Source of the DNA: Paracoccaceae bacterium
GTDB lineage: Bacteria > Pseudomonadota > Alphaproteobacteria > Rhodobacterales > Rhodobacteraceae
Direction: 5' to 3'
Length of the DNA stretch: 64,000 bases
NCBI GenBank assembly: GCA_033344815.1
Contig: JAWPMR010000001.1
Span: forward strand, 2,156,136-2,220,135
Below are positions 55,717 to 64,000 of the stretch, in pieces. The notes below the pieces were generated by a model. The model did not search any database. It saw only the letters and a program-made list of their open reading frames with translations, and was not told the origin of the DNA. Each line of letters starts with the position of its first letter. Position 1 is the stretch's first letter. A program made the translations under genes and the position numbers.

Positions 55717-56424
55717 ATGCGCTTTCAAACCGATCTTGTTCCTGCACGGCTGAGCCGGCGGTATAAACGCTTCCTTGCTGACTGTGTTTTGGAAGGATCC
55801 GGCACCGAGGTCACAGCACATTGCGCCAATCCCGGTTCGATGATGGGTCTTGCTGATCCGGGCACACGTGTCTGGCTTGAACCAAATGACGATCCAAAAA
55901 AGAAACTGAAATACGGATGGCGACTGGTGGATCATGGAAATGGCCACTTTACCGGCGTAGATACCTCGCTGCCAAATCGCGCTTTGAAAGCTGCCCTGCA
56001 AACACAAACGTTACTTCCCTTTGCGGCATATGATGTGATCCGCCCCGAAGTGAAATATGGTCAAAACAGCCGGATCGATTTCTTGCTTCAGGCCCGCGAA
56101 TTGCCGGATGTTTACCTCGAGGTAAAAAGCGTGACTCTGTCGCGCCAGCCGGGCCTGGCTGAATTTCCGGACAGCGTGACGGCGCGAGGCGCCAAACATC
56201 TTGATGAGCTGGCCAAAGTAGCGGCGGCGGGTCATCGCGCCGTGATGCTCTATCTGGTTCAGCGCACTGACTGCACCCATTTTGACCTCGCCCGGGATAT
56301 TGATCCAACTTACAGCGCTGCTTATCATGCAGCGCAAGCGGCAGGTGTTGAAACTCTATGCTATCGTACAAATATTTCACCTGAAGCCATTATAATGGCG
56401 GACGCGTTGAAAATTTCGATCTGA
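55717..56424 (+). CDS. sfsA: DNA/RNA nuclease SfsA family protein
   Basis: 235 residues from MRFQTDLVPARLSRRYKRFL. Family markers: TAHCANPGSMMGL, YGQNSRIDFLL with the nuclease-like Asp, VYLEVKSVTLSR (E-x-K core of the endonuclease-like fold) and AGHRAVMLYLVQRTD. It was first described for sugar-fermentation stimulation; its true role is unclear. GTATAAAC stands 10 bp before the ATG, so the message may be leaderless. Confidence 0.94.
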   Translation: MRFQTDLVPARLSRRYKRFLADCVLEGSGTEVTAHCANPGSMMGLADPGTRVWLEPNDDPKKKLKYGWRLVDHGNGHFTGVDTSLPNRALKAALQTQTLLPFAAYDVIRPEVKYGQNSRIDFLLQARELPDVYLEVKSVTLSRQPGLAEFPDSVTARGAKHLDELAKVAAAGHRAVMLYLVQRTDCTHFDLARDIDPTYSAAYHAAQAAGVETLCYRTNISPEAIIMADALKISI

Positions 56425-56491
56425 GGATCCTCTGGTCCTTCGATATGTTGCGCGTTAAAAGCACACGTAATACAGATGATGGAGCACTTGC

Positions 56492-57370
56492 GTGAACGAA
56501 GACCTTCGGGGCCGTCACACCAAAGACGGCATACGCATATACGAAAAAGCCGACTTCGCAGGCATGCATGCTGCGGGCGCATTGGCGGCGCGAATCCTTG
56601 ATGAAATGGCGGCTTTGGTTTTCGTGGGCCAGTCGACCGGTGCCATTGACAAAGCGATCACCGAAATGGTGGAAGACGCGGGGGCGACGTCGGCGACCAT
56701 TGGCTACAAGGGTTATAAGCATGCCAGCTGCATTTCGGTGAACCATGTGGTTTGCCATGGCATCCCGGGCGCGCCCATACCTAAAAACGCCAGCGAAACC
56801 GTTTCCAAGGATCTGGAAAAACGCCGCGCTGACGACAAATTGCTGCAGGGCGATATCGTCAATATTGACGTGACGGTGATCGTTGATGGGTGGTTCGGGG
56901 ATACCAGCAGAATGTATGTCGCAGGGTCACCGCCCAAAAAGGCAGCAAGACTCATTCAAGTCACACATGATGCACTGATGAAAGGTATCGAGAACGTCAA
57001 GCCAGGCAATACATTCGGCGACATCGGCCATGCGATCCAGACCTATGTCGAGAGCCAACGCTTGTCGGTGGTACGAGACTTCTGTGGCCACGGACTTGGC
57101 CGCGTGTTCCATGCCCCGCCCAACGTTCTGCACTATGGAAATCGAGGCACAGGCGCGGTTTTGGAAGAGGGCATGTTCTTTACCATTGAACCTATGGTCA
57201 ACCTCGGGCGTCCAGAGACCAAGACACTGGCGGATGACTGGACAGCCGTCACGCGAGATAGATTCTTGTCAGCACAATTTGAACACTCCGTCGGTGTAAC
57301 GTCGGACGGGGCTGAGATCTTCACGCTCTCTCCCAAGGGCATGTTCCATCCGACTTATGCAACCGGCTAG
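56492..57370 (+). CDS. map: Methionine aminopeptidase, type I
   Basis: 292 residues from GTG at 56492, with GGAG 7 bp upstream; no in-frame ATG suits. The five metal ligands are seen: Asp in NIDVTVIVDGWFGDTS (two Asp), His in FCGHGLGRVFH, Glu in MFFTIEPMVN and Glu in QFEHSVGVT. It removes the first Met from new proteins. The N-terminal 25 residues are a short extra part compared with E. coli Map. Confidence 0.94.
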   Translation: MNEDLRGRHTKDGIRIYEKADFAGMHAAGALAARILDEMAALVFVGQSTGAIDKAITEMVEDAGATSATIGYKGYKHASCISVNHVVCHGIPGAPIPKNASETVSKDLEKRRADDKLLQGDIVNIDVTVIVDGWFGDTSRMYVAGSPPKKAARLIQVTHDALMKGIENVKPGNTFGDIGHAIQTYVESQRLSVVRDFCGHGLGRVFHAPPNVLHYGNRGTGAVLEEGMFFTIEPMVNLGRPETKTLADDWTAVTRDRFLSAQFEHSVGVTSDGAEIFTLSPKGMFHPTYATG

Positions 57371-57537
57371 TCCTCTTTCTGCGCGTTCTGGAGAATGCTC
57401 AACAGCATGGTTTCCTGACCCCACGGTTGCACCGCATCGCCAATGAAAACGGGTGATGGACGCGGCGCGGGCGGCTTTTGAGCGCTGCGATCAGGAGTGC
57501 TCAGCGGCCAGAAAAAGGAGAGCGTGGAGGCAAACAT
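57367..57537 (-). CDS. Small protein of unknown function (56 residues)
   Basis: The frame reads MFASTLSFFWPLSTPDRSAQ, then a Pro-rich middle (KPPAPRPSPVFIG) and ends MLLSILQNAQKED. Its stop overlaps the map stop by 3 bp. There is no Shine-Dalgarno sequence, but TTAGTATAAAC stands just before the ATG, so it might be leaderless. Codon choice looks like that of real genes, but I do not recognise it. It could be a chance frame. Confidence 0.4.
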   Translation of the reverse strand: MFASTLSFFWPLSTPDRSAQKPPAPRPSPVFIGDAVQPWGQETMLLSILQNAQKED

Positions 57538-57554
57538 GGGTTTATACTAACACA

Positions 57555-58112
57555 TCACTCCAGTAGTTTCGACAATAAGGTTATGTGCGTATCGCCATAT
57601 TTCCGTTGATCCACAGGACGAAATCCATGTGGGGCCGGCATTGCTTCGGCTTCTTCCCAGACGACAAAAGCGTCAGGAGCCAGCCAACCCGAGCTATCCG
57701 CATGGATGAGCGCTTTGACACCAAGACCTTTCCCATAGGGCGGGTCGAGAAAAACCAGGTTGTACGGGTCAAAGTTACACTGCGGTAAGTGCCGCACATC
57801 GCGTTGAAGAATTTGACTGCTGCCCCCGACCTGCAATTTGGCGATGTTTTGACGAATGAGGCTTTGGGACGCGCGGCCGTCATCAACGAATGTGACAAAC
57901 TCAGCGCCCCGAGAAAGGGCTTCCAGCCCCAACGCGCCTGTACCGGCAAACAGATCCAATACCCGGGCTCCCGCAATGACATCGTGATGAGTGAGAACGC
58001 TGAACAGGCTTTCACGAACCCGATCTGTTGTGGGGCGCAGATGCGCAGATCGATCCCCTTTTCCCACGCTTGCTAGGGCCGTGCCACGGTAGTGTCCTGC
58101 GATGATCCTCAC
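57555..58112 (-). CDS. rsmD: 16S rRNA (guanine(966)-N(2))-methyltransferase
   Basis: 185 residues. RIIAGHYRGTALAS at the start, RPTTDRVRESLFSVL (rRNA binding), VLDLFAGTGALGLEALSRGA (SAM site) and NLVFLDPPYGKGL with the catalytic DPPY. It methylates G966 of 16S rRNA in the 30S subunit. It overlaps the upstream flavoprotein gene by 4 bp. Confidence 0.95.
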   Translation of the reverse strand: MRIIAGHYRGTALASVGKGDRSAHLRPTTDRVRESLFSVLTHHDVIAGARVLDLFAGTGALGLEALSRGAEFVTFVDDGRASQSLIRQNIAKLQVGGSSQILQRDVRHLPQCNFDPYNLVFLDPPYGKGLGVKALIHADSSGWLAPDAFVVWEEAEAMPAPHGFRPVDQRKYGDTHITLLSKLLE

Positions 58113-59317
58113 GCTTTCAAGAGCGGTTTGAGGTCTGCAGAAGCATCCGCCACAAGAGCTGGATCCGCCGTTTTACCAGCCTCAATCAGACGTTTGCCGA
58201 TCATATATGCACGCGGGTCGTTCATGGCATCCACGGCGATCAATTCATCGCCGCGATAGTACCAGAAAGAGGCCGTCTGCCCGTCTCCTACCCGGCTCAC
58301 CACATCTGTATATCCGCTGTTTAGTCCCGCGATCTGCAGTTTTACATCGTATTGGTCAGACCAGAACCACGGTTTTGCGACATAGCACTTTGCGGCCCCC
58401 ATCAGGTTTTCTGCCACGGTCTCTGCTTGCTCAATCGCGTTCGGGACACTCTCCAATCGGATGCGACCCCCTTGATAGGGCAACGACGTACAATCTCCGG
58501 CAGCCCAGATATGCGGATCGGACGTGTGCCCCTGAGCATCAACCTTTATGCCATTCTCCAGATCCAACCCTGCATTTTCGGCTAAGGCCGTCGCCGGGCC
58601 GATCCCAACGCCAGCGATGACAAAATTCGCGTCCAGCTTAACCCCATTGCTTAACGTGGCACCGGTTACCGCACCTTCGCCGGTCAAACGCTCCAGCCCC
58701 ACGCCTTCCAGGATTTCGACACCGTGTGATTGGTGCAGCGCGCGAAAATAGTCACTCGTCTGAGGGGCCGCGACACGTTGCAAAATACGCTCAGCCATTT
58801 CCACCAGCGTGACTTTCAAACCCAGTTTGGCCGCGACTGAAGCCGCCTCAAGCCCAATGTACCCACCGCCGACGATAAGGACTTTTTTGCCCGCCTGAAA
58901 GCGCGGTGCCATCGCGTCCACGTCCTGCAGATCGCGCACCACAAAGACCCCATCCAGATTGCCCCCAATGCTGTCCGGCAAGCGACGCGGCACGGATCCG
59001 GTGGTCAGCACAAGATCGTCGTACTGCAGCGTTTCGTTGCCAAGCGCCACTGTTTTCGCCTCAGGGTCAATCCCAGTAACCGTCTCATCCATCCGCAGGG
59101 TAATTGCGTGATCCGCGTAAAAGGCAGCAGGACGCAGGTAGAGACGCTCTAAAGTCATGTCTCCCATCAAGTACGCCTTGGACAAAGGGGGGCGTTGATA
59201 GGGCAAAACCGGTTCTGCACCGATGAGAGTGATCTGATCCTCGCAACCGCTGTTTCGCAGCTTTGCCACACAAGAGGCACCCGCCTGCCCGGCCCCGATC
59301 ACAACGATGTGGCGCAT
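58109..59317 (-). CDS. FAD-dependent ferredoxin/rubredoxin reductase-like oxidoreductase
   Basis: 402 residues from MRHIVVIGAGQAGASCVAKLR, with AAAGGGGG upstream. Two dinucleotide folds: GAGQAG (FAD) and VLIVGGGYIGLEAASVAAKLG (NADH), then the IWAAGDCTSL motif and the FrdR C-terminal domain (FWSDQYDVKLQIAGLNSGY). This is the BphA4/PuxR-type of reductase that hands electrons to a [2Fe-2S] ferredoxin for a P450 or dioxygenase; no such partner gene is present. It is divergent from the peroxiredoxin gene. Confidence 0.88.
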   Translation of the reverse strand: MRHIVVIGAGQAGASCVAKLRNSGCEDQITLIGAEPVLPYQRPPLSKAYLMGDMTLERLYLRPAAFYADHAITLRMDETVTGIDPEAKTVALGNETLQYDDLVLTTGSVPRRLPDSIGGNLDGVFVVRDLQDVDAMAPRFQAGKKVLIVGGGYIGLEAASVAAKLGLKVTLVEMAERILQRVAAPQTSDYFRALHQSHGVEILEGVGLERLTGEGAVTGATLSNGVKLDANFVIAGVGIGPATALAENAGLDLENGIKVDAQGHTSDPHIWAAGDCTSLPYQGGRIRLESVPNAIEQAETVAENLMGAAKCYVAKPWFWSDQYDVKLQIAGLNSGYTDVVSRVGDGQTASFWYYRGDELIAVDAMNDPRAYMIGKRLIEAGKTADPALVADASADLKPLLKA

Positions 59318-59413
59318 ACTGCCCCCTTTATTAACGAAATCTTCTGGTCCTGACCAACGCCGCAGCCTATATCCACGACAACGACAAACGCAATTGCAAG
59401 AAAGGCGTATCAC

Positions 59414-59902
59414 ATGACGATTTCACAAGGCGACCAACTTCCCGACGCAACTTTGATGGAAATGGGCGCGGAAGGACCAGCGCCTGTATCTCTTGCGGAC
59501 AAAACCAAAGATCGCAAGGTCGTCATTTTTGCAGTGCCGGGCGCTTATACCCCGACCTGCCACTCCGCGCATGTCCCGAGCTTTGTACGCACCAAGGATC
59601 AGTTTGATGCCAAAGGTGTAGACGAAATCATATGCGTGTCGGTCAACGACCCGTTCGTCATGAAATCCTGGGGCGAGGCGACAGGGGCTGCCGCAGCCGG
59701 TATCACCATGTTGGGCGATGCGGATAGTTCCTTTACCAAGGCCATTGGCATGGACTTCGACGCGCCACCTGCTGGGTTGCTTGCACGCTCCAAACGCTAT
59801 GCGATGCTGGTTGAAAACGGTAAGGTAACCCTGCTTCAGCCCGAAGAAAGTCCCGGCGTGTGCGAAGTATCTGCTGGCGAAGCGCTTCTGGACAATATGT
59901 AA
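59414..59902 (+). CDS. Peroxiredoxin, Prx5 type
   Basis: 162 residues. Peroxidatic Cys49 in FAVPGAYTPTCHSAHVP and a second Cys150 near the C-terminus (SPGVCEVSAGEALL), the atypical two-cysteine arrangement of Prx5 enzymes. It reduces H2O2 and alkyl peroxides with glutathione/thioredoxin. A perfect terminator follows 5 bp after the stop. Confidence 0.94.
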   Translation: MTISQGDQLPDATLMEMGAEGPAPVSLADKTKDRKVVIFAVPGAYTPTCHSAHVPSFVRTKDQFDAKGVDEIICVSVNDPFVMKSWGEATGAAAAGITMLGDADSSFTKAIGMDFDAPPAGLLARSKRYAMLVENGKVTLLQPEESPGVCEVSAGEALLDNM

Positions 59903-59907
59903 AACGC

Positions 59908-59940
59908 GAAAGGCCCGGAACAAACGTTCCGGGCCTTTTC
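59908..59940. terminator. Bidirectional terminator between peroxiredoxin and MscS genes
   Basis: GAAAGGCCCGGAAC and GTTCCGGGCCTTTTC form a stem of about 14 bp around AAAC, with T-runs both ways. It serves the two converging genes. Confidence 0.85.
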
Positions 59941-59956
59941 ATCAGGGTTTCCCACT

Positions 59957-60799
59957 TCAGGACGCTTGAACGATCGTTGTCGTTGGAAACGGAATGTCGA
60001 TGTTCCCCGCATCCAGTGCCTCTTTGACTGCACGTTTCATATCTGCCTGATAGGCAAAGAATTCCGACGCTTCGACCCAGACGCGCACAAGAAAATCGAC
60101 TGAACTGGCACCCAGATTATTCACTTGGATAAAGGGTTCGGGATCGGACTTGGAGCGTGGATCAGCCATAATCGTGTCGAAGATTATTTTCTCGGCCTCG
60201 GCCAGATTAACACCGTAACCAACCCCAAACGTCCACTCGGCGCGTCGCGTTGAATTACTGGAGTAATTGGTGATGACATTGCCCCAAACTTGCGAGTTTG
60301 GAATGATGACCTGAACATTGCTCATATCCGCAAGCTCTGTAAAATTCAGTGTGATCGCCTTGACGCTTCCCAGCGTCCCGCCCACATCCACGAAATCACC
60401 CAGTTTAATTGGACGAAACAGGATCAACATCACGCCCGCTGCGATGTTTGAGAGCGTCCCTTGCAAAGCCAGACCGATGGCAAGGCCCGCCGCACCGATG
60501 ATTGCAACAACGGATGTGGTTTGAACGCCAAAGGTATTGAGAACAAAGAGGAATGTGAAACCCAGAACAATGTAACGCACGATCGACGCAAGAAAGTCGA
60601 AAAGCATGTCATCCAGATGCGCGTTTTTGCTCCCCAAGGCCTTTACGCGCCGTTGTAGCCATGCCGAGATCGTCCAGCCCACAAAAAGGATGGCAACGGC
60701 GGCAAAAACGGAGCCCGCCGCGCCCAGAAGAAATTCCAGCGTCAGAAGATCCGCCAGCGTATTTCCCTGCCAGATTTCAGTATTTAGTAAATCGTCCAT
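59957..60799 (-). CDS. Small-conductance mechanosensitive channel MscS family
   Basis: 280 residues with three membrane helices (AAGSVFAAVAILFVGWTISAWL, FLASIVRYIVLGFTFLFVLNTFG and the pore helix TSVVAIIGAAGLAIGLALQGTLSNIAAGVM in glycine/alanine-rich form), then the MscS beta domain (FRPIKLGDFVDVGGTLGSV, VIIPNSQVWGNVITNYS). It opens on membrane tension to release solutes on osmotic downshock. First residues of the phhB gene lie 3 bp upstream in the same direction. Confidence 0.92.
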   Translation of the reverse strand: MDDLLNTEIWQGNTLADLLTLEFLLGAAGSVFAAVAILFVGWTISAWLQRRVKALGSKNAHLDDMLFDFLASIVRYIVLGFTFLFVLNTFGVQTTSVVAIIGAAGLAIGLALQGTLSNIAAGVMLILFRPIKLGDFVDVGGTLGSVKAITLNFTELADMSNVQVIIPNSQVWGNVITNYSSNSTRRAEWTFGVGYGVNLAEAEKIIFDTIMADPRSKSDPEPFIQVNNLGASSVDFLVRVWVEASEFFAYQADMKRAVKEALDAGNIDIPFPTTTIVQAS

Positions 60800-60802
60800 T
60801 GC

Positions 60803-61099
60803 TTACTCCGCGAGGCTGTCCATTTTTCGTGCAAGTTTTGCGTCGAGCGCGCTGATGCCACCGACATCATGCGTGGTCAACACGACTTCTACCGTCTTGT
60901 ACACATTGTGCCATTCAGGGTGATGGTCCCATTTTTCAGCCCAGATTGCCGCGCGGGTCATCCACCCGAAAGCTTCAACAAAATTCTTGAAAACAAAGGT
61001 TTTCTTTAGGGCATCCCGTCCGTCGACCATCTCCCAGCCAGCGGCAAAGAGGGGCTCCAGCAAGGGTCCTCGCGTTTCTTCGCTCAATTTTTCGGTCAT
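60803..61099 (-). CDS. phhB: Pterin-4a-carbinolamine dehydratase
   Basis: 98 residues. Catalytic histidines in [25 protein letters not shown] (read HHPEW and TTHD), the family signature, and the core [27 protein letters not shown] in two strands. It recycles 4a-hydroxytetrahydrobiopterin after phenylalanine hydroxylase; no phhA is in view. It overlaps the upstream acyltransferase gene by 4 bp. Confidence 0.94.
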   Translation of the reverse strand: MTEKLSEETRGPLLEPLFAAGWEMVDGRDALKKTFVFKNFVEAFGWMTRAAIWAEKWDHHPEWHNVYKTVEVVLTTHDVGGISALDAKLARKMDSLAE

Positions 61100-62283
61100 T
61101 CCTGTTCCTCGATTTCTGCCCGTTTAAATGGGCCGTATTCTGTTAACACGTTGATCTCTTCATCCACAGCGTCGCGTTCTGCTTTGAGATAACTGTCTAT
61201 GGCACCGGCAAAACCTGCATCATTCACCCAATGCAAGGACCAAGTCGGCGTCGGCAAATAACCGCGCGCAAGTTTGTGTTCACCCTGTGCACCCGCCTCT
61301 ACCCTGGATAACCCCTGTTCGATGGCGATATCGATGGCACGGTAATAGCAAAGCTCGAAGTGCAGGCACGGATGATGTTCACTACATCCCCAGTAACGGC
61401 CATAGAGCGCCCGAGCTCCGATGAAATTCAACGCGCCCGCCACCCAGCGCCCGTCCCGTTCAGCCAAAACCAAGGCCATGTCATCACGCAGCGTCTCTTG
61501 TGCGATGTCAAAAAACTTGCGTGTCAAATAGGGTGTGCCCCATTTGCGCGCACCCGTATCCTGATAGAACTGCCAAAAGGCATCCCAGTGTTCGGGCTTT
61601 AAGTCGTCGCCTGAGAATGTGTGGATATCGCCGCCGAAACGCTGTGCTTGGGCGCGCTCCTTACGGATGTTCTTACGCTTGCGTGAACTTAACGTGGCAA
61701 GAAACCCGTCAAAGTCGGCATAACCATCGTTACGCCAATGGAACTGTTGGGTTTTGCGGCGCATCAGGCCAAGTGCCTCACCACTCTCGGCCTCGTCTTC
61801 GGTGCAAAACGTCAAATGAAGCGACGAAATATTGTTGTTATCCGCGAGTTGCACGGCACCTTGGATCAACGCCGCGCGCCCTGCGTCCTCAAACCCCGGG
61901 CGCACCAGCAGACGCCGTCCCGTGGCGGGCGTATGAGGCACGGCAATCTGCAATTTGGGATAGTAACGGCCGCCTGCGCGCTCATAGGCATGCGCCCAGT
62001 TGTGATCGAAAATATACTCGCCCTGACTATGCGATTTAACATACATCGGGGCGACTCCGATAAGCTGATCATCAGCATATGCTGTCAGGTATTGCGGCTG
62101 CCAGCCAGTACCCGCGCCCACGGATCCGCTTTCCTCCAAAGCGCTGAGGAACCGGTATGTCGTGAAAGGATCGTTTGGTCGCGCACCGTCAACCGCCTCT
62201 GGGCAGGCGCAAGCATCCCAGTCACGCGCAGCGATCTCGCGTAACGACGGAATGATCCGTATTTCAAATTCCTGTTGCTGCAT
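61096..62283 (-). CDS. COG3146/DUF482 acyl-CoA N-acyltransferase-fold protein
   Basis: 395 residues. The protein is of the FemAB/peptidogalycan-biosynthesis-like type: [31 protein letters not shown] (split), [54 protein letters not shown] and [26 protein letters not shown], all typical of COG3146. Two GNAT-like lobes are expected. Its function is not known. First gene of a run with phhB and mscS. Confidence 0.88.
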   Translation of the reverse strand: MQQQEFEIRIIPSLREIAARDWDACACPEAVDGARPNDPFTTYRFLSALEESGSVGAGTGWQPQYLTAYADDQLIGVAPMYVKSHSQGEYIFDHNWAHAYERAGGRYYPKLQIAVPHTPATGRRLLVRPGFEDAGRAALIQGAVQLADNNNISSLHLTFCTEDEAESGEALGLMRRKTQQFHWRNDGYADFDGFLATLSSRKRKNIRKERAQAQRFGGDIHTFSGDDLKPEHWDAFWQFYQDTGARKWGTPYLTRKFFDIAQETLRDDMALVLAERDGRWVAGALNFIGARALYGRYWGCSEHHPCLHFELCYYRAIDIAIEQGLSRVEAGAQGEHKLARGYLPTPTWSLHWVNDAGFAGAIDSYLKAERDAVDEEINVLTEYGPFKRAEIEEQE

Positions 62284-62329
62284 CGCCCCTTACCCTGCCA
62301 TGTCTAACCTGTAGCACTCATGCGCAGGT

Positions 62330-63097
62330 TCAAGCGGGAAAGGCCGCGAGGTAGCGTTCAAAGGTAATATTTTGCGCAATTTTGCGTGCGCACGCCTCTT
62401 GTTGCGGCGATTTGACTGTCCAACACAGAACAGCAGCGCCTTGTGATTTCAGGTCGGCCACACGCGCACGATCAAGGTCGTCGATGTCGTGACTGATGAA
62501 ACTGCATTCTGCCTTTTCATAATCGGGGATGTTCCGCAGATGTTCGCGCGTTTCAAGAGGTAAGTTCCAATTTTTTTCCGCGAAGGATTCAGTTACCAAC
62601 CCACGCGCAATACCCGGGCACAACTCCGCCATGAGTCTTACCGAATTTGGATTGAAGGACATGACCGCAACGGGACCCGGGTACCCTTTCAACGCCTGGG
62701 CTACAGCCCTTTCCAGCGGCCCGACATCCTGTCCCATTGCGCCGTCCTGATCCTTGATCTCGATCAGCAAGGGGACTTGGCCGGCCACCAGCTCCAGAAC
62801 CGCGACAAGATCTGGAATGCCTTCATCCCCTCCGCGCAAAGGTGTCTGGCACAAGGCATCTTTTGTCTGCGCTCGAATTGGACCTGTAGCATCTGCCAGA
62901 CGGTCCAAGGCGTAGTCATGGAAAACCATGGCCTGCGCATCCGAACTTTGCTGGACGTCGATCTCAATACCGTAACCGGCCGAAATCGCCGCACGGATGG
63001 CCGCGCGGCTGTTTTCGGGACGCCCCTTCGCCACATCATGCAAGGCGCGATGTGCAATTGGCGTCGTCAGGAAGGCTTGAGGCAGAGCGACCTTCAT
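62330..63097 (-). CDS. Glycerophosphodiester phosphodiesterase family protein
   Basis: 255 residues with the GDPD TIM barrel. AHRALHDVAKGRPENSRAAI (catalytic His; HRA instead of the more common HRG), the metal-binding GIEIDVQ and VFHDYALDRL, and VPLLIEIKDQDG (Glu/Lys). It hydrolyses glycerophosphodiesters to glycerol-3-phosphate and an alcohol. No signal peptide, so cytoplasmic, as for UgpQ. It overlaps the upstream RidA gene by 4 bp. Confidence 0.9.
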   Translation of the reverse strand: MKVALPQAFLTTPIAHRALHDVAKGRPENSRAAIRAAISAGYGIEIDVQQSSDAQAMVFHDYALDRLADATGPIRAQTKDALCQTPLRGGDEGIPDLVAVLELVAGQVPLLIEIKDQDGAMGQDVGPLERAVAQALKGYPGPVAVMSFNPNSVRLMAELCPGIARGLVTESFAEKNWNLPLETREHLRNIPDYEKAECSFISHDIDDLDRARVADLKSQGAAVLCWTVKSPQQEACARKIAQNITFERYLAAFPA

Positions 63098-63552
63098 TTG
63101 ATCTCGAAGATACCTTCGATTTCAACTGCAACGCCAAGCGGCAAGGAGGCCGCCGAAACAGCAGATCGCGAATGACGGCCCGCATCGCCCAAAGCTTCAA
63201 CCAGAAAGTCGGAAGCGCCATTGATGACCTTTGGTTGATCAGTAAAATCAGCGGTCGAGTTCACAAATCCGGTTAGTTTGATCACGCGGACCAAACCATC
63301 AATGTCCCCGCCACAGGCGGCCTTGACCTGCGCAAGCAAACTGATCGCGCAAAGGCGTGCAGCTGCGGCGCCATCTTCGGTTTTCATGTCAGCGCCTAAT
63401 TTACCTGTCACGAGCCCGTCCGGACCGTTCGAGATTTGCCCCGACACATAAAGCGTGGTGCCGGATTTTACAAAAGGCACATAGTTGGCCGCTGGTGCAG
63501 GGGCGTCCGGCAAGGTGACGCCCAATTCGGCGAGACGGGAAGCAAAACTCAT
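63094..63552 (-). CDS. RidA family (YjgF/UK114) protein
   Basis: 152 residues, the longer COG0251 form. Markers: YVPFVKSGTTLYVSGQISNGPDG, AARLCAISLLAQVKAACGGDIDGLVRVIKLTGFVNS and GDAGRHSRSAVSAASLPLGVAVEIEGIFE, with the conserved Arg of the 2-iminobutanoate-binding site (RSAV). RidA proteins hydrolyse reactive enamines or imines released by PLP enzymes. Operon with the GDPD gene. Confidence 0.9.
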   Translation of the reverse strand: MSFASRLAELGVTLPDAPAPAANYVPFVKSGTTLYVSGQISNGPDGLVTGKLGADMKTEDGAAAARLCAISLLAQVKAACGGDIDGLVRVIKLTGFVNSTADFTDQPKVINGASDFLVEALGDAGRHSRSAVSAASLPLGVAVEIEGIFEIK

Positions 63553-64000
63553 TTCAGTATCCTTTTGGTGAGATCGGCGTTACGTTTTCCACTTTTAATG
63601 ACGCATTCTTTTCAGAGGTGCAATTTCGCTTTTCAAATGCACTATGTGCTAGCCAAAGCGAAAGGCATATCCAGCACTCTGGTTCCCCTGTGTCTGCTGA
63701 CTTACAACCAGATCAATAGCCGTTAGACACGGCTTGAAGATCACTTTATTGAGAGGAGAACATCGTATTTTGCAGTTGCTCCCTGTTTCTAAGGAAGGTT
63801 TTGATTGCGAAGTAGACGCATTTCCGCTTACAGGTTTTAATTTACCGCACAGATTGTGGACCTTTCAGGCATTTAGACGTTAAGGTCTCGATGTCGCGTT
63901 GCGGCCACATGATACTATTTCCTAACCTTTGCCCCCTAGGCATCTCCCGAAAAACAATTACGTACAGTCAAAATTTCTCACAGGATCCTCCCAGTGTCTT
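63553..64000. other. Intergenic end of the window
   Basis: 448 bp, more AT-rich than the rest, with no gene that I can support. GAGAGGAG at about 63752 is like a ribosome site, but the frame after it is quickly closed. Confidence 0.35.

Overview
The window is GC-rich chromosomal DNA from an alphaproteobacterium, most likely a marine Rhodobacteraceae member of the Roseobacter group. The pointers are gene content: Mcl1-type malyl-CoA lyase, a complete taurine pathway with TauR, Xsc and SoeABC, a DUF1611/dipeptide-epimerase D-glutamate locus, a TIGR02300 protein, SfsA, and a solitary MnmD beside an MnmC2-like oxidase. No rRNA, prophage, intact insertion sequence or CRISPR array is visible. One tRNA-Ala(GGC) is present.

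Layout. 0-16 kb: the 3' end of a secreted leishmanolysin-like protein with a VPLPA-type sorting tail; a leftward operon dgcN-dgcA-dat-maoC for D-glutamate/D-amino-acid use; mcl1; an Lrp/LysE divergent pair; accA; a GntR regulator; a YgjP-like peptidase; tRNA-Ala; a DEAD-box helicase; and a fatty-acid desaturase. 16.6-35.3 kb: a taurine-to-sulfate supercluster. TauABC imports taurine, Tpa transfers its amino group to pyruvate, Xsc converts sulfoacetaldehyde and phosphate to acetyl phosphate and sulfite, Pta makes acetyl-CoA, SoeABC oxidises sulfite to sulfate, and a shortened YeiH/TauZ-like membrane protein may export the sulfur anion. TauR lies inside the cluster. I find four copies of a paired direct repeat (CTGG...TA, 22-23 bp apart) at tauA, tpa, tauR and xsc, which look like the TauR operators. 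A small accessory insert between tpa and tauR holds three proteins of unknown role and an orphan BrnA-like antitoxin.

35-50 kb: dapA, a lytic transglycosylase, an EamA transporter, mnmD divergent from an MnmC2-like oxidase, a VOC protein, an FMN reductase, an OmpA lipoprotein, an AraC-O6-alkylguanine transferase fusion, a gene-poor stretch of about 1.2 kb, then nth-adenosine kinase-GNAT, rppH and an old-yellow-enzyme oxidoreductase. 50.4-51.6 kb: a decayed ECF sigma/anti-sigma pair that can still be read through its lesions. 51.7-63.6 kb: a LysR regulator, a second OmpA protein, an AhpD-like protein, a CinA-type protein, sfsA, map, rsmD, a ferredoxin-reductase-like flavoprotein, a Prx5-type peroxiredoxin, an MscS channel, phhB, a COG3146 acyltransferase, a GDPD and a RidA protein. 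Short overlaps (ATGA/TGATG) show many of these to be operons.

The most noteworthy items are the TauR repeat pattern (one operator is built into the tauR stop codon), the TauZ/YeiH homologue that lacks a conserved internal block, TauC with a large periplasmic insertion, the D-glutamate operon, and the fossil sigma/anti-sigma locus.
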